Below are positions 57,901 through 64,000 of a stretch of 64,000 nucleotides of DNA, one piece after another. Each line of letters opens with the position of its first letter. Position 1 is the stretch's first letter. This DNA is from Anisus vortex (taxonomy: Eukaryota > Mollusca > Gastropoda > Planorbidae), in assembly GCA_949126835.1 (NCBI GenBank), contig OX421494.1, positions 22,900,196 to 22,964,195 on the forward strand. Reading direction: 5' to 3'. Made by a program: the position numbers and the translations under genes. Below the pieces are notes generated by a model. That model had not been told where the DNA came from and did no database searches. It saw only the letters and a program-made list of their open reading frames with translations.

Positions 57901-60126
57901 AATGTCTTTAGCTCAAATTGTGAGATTGCCTGGGCTCAAGGTCTTTAGCTCAAATTGTGAGATTGTTTGGGCTCAATGTCTTTAGCTCAAATTGTGAGAT
58001 TGTTTGGGCTCAATGTTGTTTGGGCTCAATGTCTTTAGCTCAAATTGTGAGATTGTTTGGGCTCAATGTCTTTAGCTCAAATTGTTTCATTGTGAGATTG
58101 TCTGGGCTAAATGTCTTTAGCTCAAATTGTGAGATTGTTTGGGCTCAATGTCTTTAGCTCAATTTGTTTCATTGTGAGATTGACTGGGCTCAATGTCTTT
58201 AGCTCAAATTGCGAGGTTGTCTGGGCTCAATGTCTTCAGCTCAAATTGTGAGATTGTCTGGGCTCAATGTCTTTAGCTCAAATAGTTTCATTGTGAGATT
58301 GTTTGGGCTAAATGTCTTTAGCTCAAATTGTGAGATTGTTTGGGCTCAATGTCTTTAGCTCAAATTGTTTCATTGTGAGATTGACTGGGCTCAATGTCTT
58401 TAGCTCAAATTGTGAGATTGTTTGGGCTCAATGTCTTTAGCTCAAATTGTGAGATTGTCTGGGCTCAATGTCTTTAGCTCAAATTGTGAGATTGTTTGGG
58501 CTCAATGTCTTTAGCTCAAATTGTGAGATTGTTTGGGCTCAATGTTGTTTGGGCTCAATGTCTTTAGCTCAAATTGTGAGATTGTTTGGGCTCAATGTCT
58601 TTAGCTCAAATTGTTTCATTGTGAGATTGTCTGGGCTAAATGTCTTTAGCTCAAATTGTGAGATTGTTTGGGCTCAATGTCTTTAGCTCAAATTGTTTCA
58701 TTGTGAGATTGACTGGGCTCAATGTCTTTAGCTCAAATTGCGAGGTTGTCTGGGCTCAATGTCTTTAGCTCAAATAGTTTCATTGTGAGATTGTTTGGGC
58801 TAAATGTCTTTAGATCAAATTGTGAGATTGTTTGGGCTCAATTTTCTTTAGCTCAAATTGTTTCGTTGTGAGATTGTCTGGGCTCAATGTCTTTAGCTCA
58901 AATTGTGAGATTGTCTAGGCTCAATGTCTTTAGCTCAAATTATGAGATTTTTTGGGCTCAATGTCCTTAGCTCAAATTGTTTCATTGTGAGATTGTCTGG
59001 GTTAAATGTCTTTAGCTCAAATTGATTCAGTGTGAGATTGCCTTCCTTAAAGTTTTTGTCATGGTGAAATCCTTGTGTTATTGTACATGCCCGTTTTTTC
59101 CCTACCAGGGCACGACTGAAGGCTGAGATCTGTATGAACTTCGAGAACCCAGACAATATTCTCAGCTGGCTAGGTGAACAATGTCTTCACTCGGATCAAA
59201 TTGTAACACCCCACGAGGTCTACAAGATGGTGGACAACATCACAACAGCTGACGTGAATAAGGTGAATATTGAGCACTAGCACTTCCTCGTTGTATAGAC
59301 ACCTGTAGGAAACCTTAGTGGACACACAATTTAAAATAACCTAAATAAAACAAATTATATCTATTTCAAATGCTATAAACTCTATATAAACTCTATATAA
59401 ACTCTATTAAAAATCCTTTATAATTAACAGGGCTTTTTTTCATTCTTTCTTGGTGGGTGGCAAAGGGCAGCAAAATCTTCAGAAGGCTAATAGAACCACT
59501 TCCTCTCACCCTATCTAGCTAAAACTTGACTTATTTCAGCTTGGGGCAATTTTTTTTTCATATTTTCAACTCCACCCCATCAATTCCAAAGTCAAATGTC
59601 TTTTCAAAGCAATAGGGCAAATTTTAAAAAAAATAATCTTTTATATCATTTCCAGCTGCATAGTTTTATTCAGAAAATTACATCATCACAGAACACATTG
59701 TGGTGGTTTTTTTCTTGCTGGACCTGGGATGCAATTAAAGGATTTCAGATTCATGCCAAAGAAAATAATAAAGTTTTTATATAATTTGCCTAGTAATTTC
59801 GGAACCAGGGAGGGCTGAATTTTGTTTCTTCCCGATGTAGATCATCTAGAAAAAAACAAACATCCCTGTGAAATGGGCTGGAAAAGAATACAAGTGGCAC
59901 CATACACAGTAGTTGATGCCCACTGTTTTGGCAGTCCAGTATGAAGAATGAAATATTTTTGTGTGTTTTTACAGATAATTTTAGTGTTGTGAAAACAGTT
60001 TCCCTCTGACACAAAGGTTGAAATGTATTTTTTCAGATTGCTAAAGCCATCGCTGGTACAAAACCATCCATAGGAGTGACAGGAAATGCAACAAATGTAC
60101 CTTACCTAGATAAAGTGTTCTCATAA
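45966..60126 (+). CDS. UQCRC2: Cytochrome b-c1 complex subunit 2, mitochondrial
   Basis: Core protein 2 of mitochondrial complex III, on the matrix side of the inner membrane; an M16-family fold that has lost protease function. Thirteen coding exons, all GT..AG and in phase: 45966-46007, 49213-49275, 49583-49738, 50537-50601, 52000-52056, 52563-52696, 52840-52937, 53099-53249, 53595-53658, 54693-54831, 54971-55051, 56858-56934, 59109-59262, 60037-60126; the first is the presequence exon MATGLVRPLARSLK (Arg-rich, no acidic residue). Total about 456 residues; human has 453. Landmarks: LKNGLVVGTIESKSPIARVA, AGSRYESGQNLG, HVLRH at residues 79-83 where active M16 enzymes have HxxEH, LHMAAFRNTLGQSLY, GEIRENCGGDLSYVALAF, EVLKHVLGTGPYIK, FTANYSDAGLFGF, and the end NVPYLDKVFS. 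No frameshift. The large introns hold transposons and two minisatellites. Confidence 0.95.
47229..47994. mobile_element. MITE with 10-bp target duplication
   Basis: Ends GGCAGTGTCTATACGTCCG and (inverse of right end) GAAGTGTCTGCGCGTCCG match over about 20 of 24 bases. Flanks are the identical 10-mer ACTAAATATT (47219-47228, 47995-48004). A 9-10 bp duplication suggests Mutator-like. No transposase. It carries a tRNA-like SINE head at 47785 and sits in UQCRC2 intron 1. Confidence 0.75.
47785..47860 (-). repeat. tRNA-like SINE head
   Basis: The minus strand reads CCTGGCCTAGTGGTCAGAAC (A box) and CGCGGGTTCTACACC (B box), followed by a poly-T and a body sharing TAGTAAAACGAGATA with the copy at 23365. 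The stems pair poorly, so it is not a functional tRNA. Confidence 0.55.
48488..48525. repeat. Short dispersed hairpin, copy 2
   Basis: GACGCAATAATCTTCTTTAT followed by AGAAGGAGCGTC folds as GACGC/GCGTC and CTTCT/AGAAG stems. A near-identical motif with an 8-base insertion lies at about 15121-15163. Both are isolated; function unknown. Confidence 0.5.
49764..50461. mobile_element. TTAA-flanked MITE (piggyBac-like)
   Basis: Inverted ends CCATTTCAGCC and GGCGAAATGG lie next to TTAA on both sides (49760-49763, 50462-50465), the piggyBac target. The right end has a tandem GGCGACGCGCGGCGACT motif. Non-coding; in the UQCRC2 intron after exon 49583-49738. Confidence 0.75.
50742..51238. repeat. Tandem array, about 56-bp unit, 9 copies
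   Basis: The unit contains GTTTTATCAGAATGTTAAAA, CACTTTGCCTTAGTTCAGGA and AAAAGCCTTACATTT. Early units are shorter (CACTGCC) and some read ATACGAATG, giving two subtypes. It lies in a UQCRC2 intron. The ORF across it is a repeat artefact. Confidence 0.9.
55307..56225. mobile_element. TTAA-flanked MITE (piggyBac-like) with nested MITE
   Basis: CTCATTCCATGCCA at the left and TGGCACGGAATGAG at the right are inverted with one mismatch and adjoin TTAA on both sides (55303-55306, 56226-56229). A hAT MITE is inserted at 55808. No transposase. In the UQCRC2 intron after exon 54971-55051. Confidence 0.8.
55808..56153. mobile_element. hAT-type MITE, 8-bp duplication
   Basis: Perfect ends CAGGGGTCGGGAACC / GGTTCCCGACCCCTG flanked by GGATATAG on both sides (55800-55807, 56154-56161). 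Subterminal GAGCCAGATG/CATCTGGCTC palindromes occur. The same family appears at 63812 in inverse orientation and as a fragment at 24768. Confidence 0.9.
56977..59036. repeat. 37-bp minisatellite with 48-bp variant, ~2 kb
   Basis: The unit reads CTCAATGTCTTTAGCTCAAA then TTGTGAGATTGTTTGGG (37 bp). A longer variant gains 11 bp (TTTCATTGTGA) after CAAATTG, giving 48 bp. The rare junction AATGTTGTTTGGGCTC recurs at 58012 and 58541, so a block of about 529 bp was duplicated as a higher-order unit. It lies in the UQCRC2 intron between exons 56858-56934 and 59109-59262, ending about 70 bp before the downstream acceptor. Confidence 0.95.
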
Positions 60127-60488
60127 GAAGCACCTGGACTTTACAGCTTACGAATTGATGTAACCAGTAACTTATTATTGACAGACACTTGTGATTGGCT
60201 GGCTATGTCATGTGACAATGTTACATTAGACTTGTGCATAGAATCCATTGACAATATTGAAAACATTCTTGACTATCTTTTAGCATTTCATTTGTTGTTA
60301 TTTTTTTGTGTTAGGCTTATTGAAGAATTAGATTTTTAGTTTTTACTTTTTAAAACGAAAATGTATGTTAAGTCCATAGAGAACAAGGAACTGGAATTAT
60401 TAAAAACTGCAAGTGACCTGGTCATCCTATGGTTATAGTATTCAAAGTCAAGTTCTCTACACTGTGTCCACTATGTGATGATTTGGAA

Positions 60489-60494
60489 AATAAA
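60489..60494 (+). terminator. UQCRC2 polyadenylation signal
   Basis: AATAAA about 360 bases after the stop codon, followed by a T-rich stretch (TTTTCTTTTTTGTTTTTC). No closer canonical signal was seen in the 3' UTR, so cleavage near 60515 is likely. Confidence 0.7.
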
Positions 60495-60559
60495 ACTTTA
60501 CTGTTTTTAAAATTGTTTTCTTTTTTGTTTTTCTTTGTGTTTACAAAATGATAGTTAAG

Positions 60560-60750
60560 TGATAGCATGCACAGATTGTAGTATTGAAGATCCCAGGTTC
60601 AAGGGCAGTAAATGATAGTATTTTTTCCAAAATATGGAGGAGGTCTTTCAGTTTCCCAATACTACCTGGGTAAAGGTAGGCTGAGCATTGTGCTGGCTCA
60701 CAATCTTCTTGTATGGATTGACCACAGAAACTTGGTCCATGGAACAACAC
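60560..60750 (+). mobile_element. Degenerate SINE, 5785 family
   Basis: A partial B box (CCCAGGTTCAAGG) and the body words GGCTGAGCATTGTGCTGGCT and TTGACCACAGAAAC link it to the copies at 5785 and 19975. It lies just past the UQCRC2 polyA site. Confidence 0.55.
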
Positions 60751-61046
60751 GCTATGAAAAGGATTCTTTAATATATTCTCTTATAAATTTTCACTAATAA
60801 ATGATTAACTTGAAATATGATACACTGTAAGATATGGCAGTATATGTTTACAATATTATGTAATAACTAGATACATCTGGATCATGGGTGGGCTGATTTG
60901 TAAAAGAACCCAGTGAACATATAGTTTGGGAGAACTGACTTGGATTAAGTTAATGAACACTTGACAAAATTTTGAGATAAGGGACAAGCATTTTTTGTGT
61001 GTTCTTTAGCCATGTCTTTTTATTAACTTTTGTTGACTGTAATTCA

Positions 61047-63230
61047 CCCTAGCCGTACTTCGATATTTTGCATACATATTGTACTTCGTGTTCCATTTTT
61101 TGGGTCATACTTTTACATAGAGAAAATATTAGTGTTCCCTTTTTTGGGTCATACCTTTTATACAGACAAACTTTTTCTAACACACTTTAGCATTGGAGAA
61201 AAAGATAAAATCATACATCTTATTCACTTTAAGCACATACAATGTCATTTATTGATGAAAAATCTCAAAATAAAAGATTAAAACAGAAATAACATCAAAG
61301 ATATCGTTCTTTGAGCCTTTATAGTCATCATGGTTTAAGCATCACAATTCTTGCAAAAGACAACAGATTTGGTAATATGCTCCTTGCACAAGAAGTTGCA
61401 GCACTTGTGGCACTTGGCTGTGCCCTTCTTGTTGACCTTCCAGTGACACATACCACAGCGTCCCCTCTTCTTGGCTTCGGTAGCAGGGGCAGTGGCAGCA
61501 GTTGCAGGTCCTTTTTCCACAGATAGCCCCATGTTCCTCAAACAATCCCTCATCACATCCCTCAGGGAAGAATCTCTGGCTGGACGTGCATGGATGAGAG
61601 CAAGATGACATTCTTGTTCTTGTGTCCTTGGTAGCTGAGGATGCATTGGTTGGCAAAAAACCAAAACAAGGAATCATTGAGCTTCAGCTTCTTCTTGGCC
61701 TGAAATTCATGCGGCAGAAAGCGTTTGTTTCGACGCACAGTCCCAACAATGGTGGTTTTTCTCTGGAGGAGCTTTTCAGCTAAAGCTGTGTCAGTGAAGA
61801 AATTGTCCATTGTCACATTCCTTCCCTTGTTTTGGTATGGCAAGGTCAGTTCCATCACCACAGCATGGCCTTGGCTCTGTCCTAAAACACGTGGGATTCG
61901 GGACATTGCACCTGTGTATATGATACACTTGCGAGGGTAGTAAGTTTCTGAGTCACAGATCCAGAACAACTTCAGGCCGTTTTTTGCAGGTTTGCTTGGT
62001 ATGTACTGTATAAATGAGCAACGCCATCTGAAAGGTATGAGCTGCTCATCCACAGTCAGTGAAGCTCCAGGAACAGTACTTTTGGAGGTTGGCAAGGTGG
62101 AGGTCCAACACTTCGCTGATTGGAGCGAGCTTGTCAGTTTCTTGTCTTCTGCGACGGGTGTCTTTGTTGTCAAACCTCAATGTGTTTAACAGCTGGAAAC
62201 ATCTGTTCTTTGACATTGTGGCTCGCACAAAATCTTGCCCAATGAGAGCTCCCATATTATAGTCAGGTTTACTTTGCTCTGTTTCTGAGCACCCAGGAAG
62301 ACAAGAATACAGATGAGCCCTCTGATCTCTACATCGTCTATCTCCTTCCATGCATCTCCTCTCTGCCTTTTTCCTTCTTCATTTGTGTATTTCACAATCA
62401 GCTTGATCGTGTCTCTGCAAGGCTTTTGGCATTGTGTGTGTTTGGAATACGATTCCGCGGAAGAGTCACAATATTTGACCTTGTAGTTTGAGCATTTGGT
62501 GCCATAGGGGTACTTTTCCACTCTGTGCCATCTTTCCCATAGTAACTTCTTGTTCTGACTACAGTTCCATCAACTAGTTCTTCAGAAATGGAAGAGTTCA
62601 AGTTTGGGTCAATGCTTTCTTCCTCACTAGCACTAGATCGAGAATCATCATCACTGAAAGGGACAAACTCATCTTCATCACTCATTTCACCTTCACTATA
62701 CTGATCAGCATCAGTATCATCTTCTTCTCTGTCAATAGCTCTGACTTGATCAACAAGATCTCCTGCATCATCAACTCCAACTTGAAGTAAATCAAAAATA
62801 TTTCTGCTTGAACCAGGCCTAGATTCTTCACCAGCCGCCATTTTGATTTTACTCCAGGGGACATAATTAACAATGCCTGCTTGAACTAACATAAACAAAG
62901 AATATCTATAACTTGTGATATATGACTCCTCTATATAAAAGTATGACCCAAACAGTGGAACATGAAGTATGAATGTGCATTTACTTTTTTTTCCCTATTT
63001 AAGAGTATGACCAAAAAAATGGAACACGAGGTACGATTTGAGTTTTTTTTTTTGTTGGTCAATTGCTCTAAAATGGAAAACCTAATATCAAGGACAATAT
63101 TATTTTATGATGTAAAAATGGTTAATTGGAGATGTCACAGAAGATGGATACTGTACTTTGACTGGTTGCTGAGCAATTGTGTAAACAAACCCTTGTGTTC
63201 CCTTTTTTGGAACACGAAGTATGGCTAGGG
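61047..63230 (-). mobile_element. piggyBac transposon, inactive
   Basis: Ends CCCTAGCCGTACTTCG and CGAAGTATGGCTAGGG are inverted repeats with one mismatch. The right flank is TTAA (63231-63234) and the left flank TTCA, one change from TTAA. Subterminal repeats (GTGTTCC, TTTTTTGG, GTCATACTTTTA) occur several times inside both ends. It encloses a broken transposase. Confidence 0.85.
61335..62841 (-). pseudogene. piggyBac transposase, frameshifted and deleted
   Basis: ATG at 62841 (MAAGEESRPGSSRNIF), then an acidic N-terminal region. Core pieces follow in different frames: GDAWKEIDDVEIRGLICILV, FVRATMSKNRCFQLLNTLRF, TDKLAPISEV, LTVDEQLIPFRWRCSFIQYI, PSKPAKNGLKLFWICDSETY (first catalytic Asp), NVTMDNFFTD (second Asp), KNKNVILLSS. 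The region with the third Asp is deleted: the frame jumps to RDVMRDCLRNMG and the C-terminal Cys/His finger (RCGMCHWKV, CHKCCNFLCKEH, FCKNC) ending at 61335. At least three frameshifts plus the deletion make it inactive. Confidence 0.85.
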
Positions 63231-63247
63231 TTAAAGTCTTAGCCACA

Positions 63248-63322
63248 TATGAATGAAATTCTTTATCACATAGTTTTTGTTAATGTTTTACTCATCTCTA
63301 GGTGTTAAGGGCTGCCGGCAAG
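63248..63322 (+). pseudogene. 75-bp duplicate of UQCRC2 exon 11 boundary region
   Basis: Matches 56804-56878 base for base except two substitutions: intron tail TATGAATGAAATTCTTTATC, the acceptor CTCTAG, and the first 21 bases of the exon that starts at 56858 (reading TGTTAAGGGCTGCCGGCAAG). It breaks off mid-exon. It begins just after the piggyBac right end. Confidence 0.85.
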
Positions 63323-63811
63323 TATTGGAAGTATTGAAATTAAAATATTGAAAAGTTAACGAATTTATAATTAGATTAAGTACCGGTATATAACATGAAT
63401 AATACAATTGGTTTGATCTACTATAACCTGCCTTGGGTTCTAGTTTTTAAGTAATTGCATTCAAATATAGTTTTACTTTTAATAGGCAATAATGACATTG
63501 ACAATAAGCTCTGATATTATAATCTGAATTAACAATGAGTAGGCTAGACTCATAGGCCTATTTAACTTGATAAATTAAGTCAAAGATAATAATTAAGAGA
63601 TCCTACAGTAAATATATGCTTGTAATTCAGCGTAATCTCTTACTATGATTGTGTGTGTGAGAGAGAAAAATGGTTTGAAAAATAAAACTAATTTAAATGA
63701 TGGGCACTAGAAATGGTGATTCCCGATTTCCTCCCCTGAAATCATAATTGGTGGTTCCCACAGAATGGAAATATCAAATAACACCAATAACAGAATGTTT
63801 ATTCACTAGTC
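63323..63811. other. No gene recognised
   Basis: AT-rich flank with a GTGTGTGAGAGAGA microsatellite near 63650. Nothing else supported. Confidence 0.4.
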
Positions 63812-64000
63812 CAGGGATCGGGAACCTATGGCTCGCGAGCCAGATGTGGCTCTATTGATGGCTGCATCTGGCTCGCAGACAAATGTTCGATTAAAAAAAA
63901 TGTTTCTTTAGACTCCTTTGATCTACATATTAATTGCATATCAATATTTCATTCTACAAATGAACTAGTCTACTGCAGCTCAGCATCAGAAGTGGTAAAG
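63812..64000. mobile_element. hAT-type MITE, cut by window edge
   Basis: Starts CAGGGATCGGGAACC, then GGCTCGCGAGCCAGATGTGG and GGCTGCATCTGGCTCGCAGA: the 55808 family in inverse orientation, running off the right edge. Confidence 0.8.

Noticed and set aside
57051..58686. Plus-strand ORFs rich in GLNVFSSNC repeats
   Set aside because: They are translations of the 37/48-bp minisatellite; the frame rotates with unit length and no start or domain supports a protein.
61030..61281. Plus-strand ORF at the piggyBac left end
   Set aside because: It translates the subterminal repeats (VLRVPFFG-like text) and overlaps the terminal repeat, so it is a shadow.

Overview
The window is animal nuclear DNA: AT-rich, with spliced genes on GT..AG introns, tRNA-derived SINEs, non-LTR retrotransposons and several classes of cut-and-paste transposon. 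The mix of hAT, piggyBac-like and PIF-like ends, an RNase H-bearing LINE and endless 'taggccta' words suggests a mollusc, probably a gastropod. That assignment is inference; nothing in the sequence fixes the species.

Two host genes can be read exon by exon. On the minus strand at 1360-8603 is the RBR-type E3 ubiquitin ligase RNF216 (TRIAD3). Eight coding exons with matching phases cover the region before RING1, RING1 and the first half of the IBR; the 3' exons lie off the left edge. On the plus strand at 45966-60126 is a complete UQCRC2, core protein 2 of mitochondrial complex III: 13 coding exons in phase, about 456 residues, with a presequence, a plausible promoter and a polyA signal. Both genes carry a ~2 kb minisatellite in an intron (38-bp and 37-bp units).

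The space between them is layered transposons. At 9571-19237 a hAT element with a perfect 8-bp target duplication holds a degraded transposase and a further ~7.3 kb insert. That insert contains a series of minus-strand splice-bounded, apparently non-coding exons. At 25097-28261 is a PIF/Harbinger-like element with 27-bp perfect inverted ends around a dead reverse transcriptase. At 28868-31815 two inverted MITE copies flank a long RNase H LINE. At 32257-38695 a second hAT (perfect 8-bp duplication) contains a full-length LINE with an intact 1118-codon ORF, a broken ZMYM1-like transposase and a SINE. At 41498-45607 is a related LINE whose 5' end is inverted (twin-priming signature) and which is broken by a MITE-like repeat and by an insert carrying a MADF/Myb-like fragment.

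UQCRC2 introns hold a Mutator-like MITE, two TTAA-flanked MITEs (one with a nested hAT MITE) and two tandem arrays. Downstream are a frameshifted piggyBac transposase (61047-63230), a 75-bp duplicate of the UQCRC2 intron 10/exon 11 boundary (63248-63322), and a hAT MITE running off the right edge. No rRNA gene, functional tRNA gene or CRISPR array was seen.
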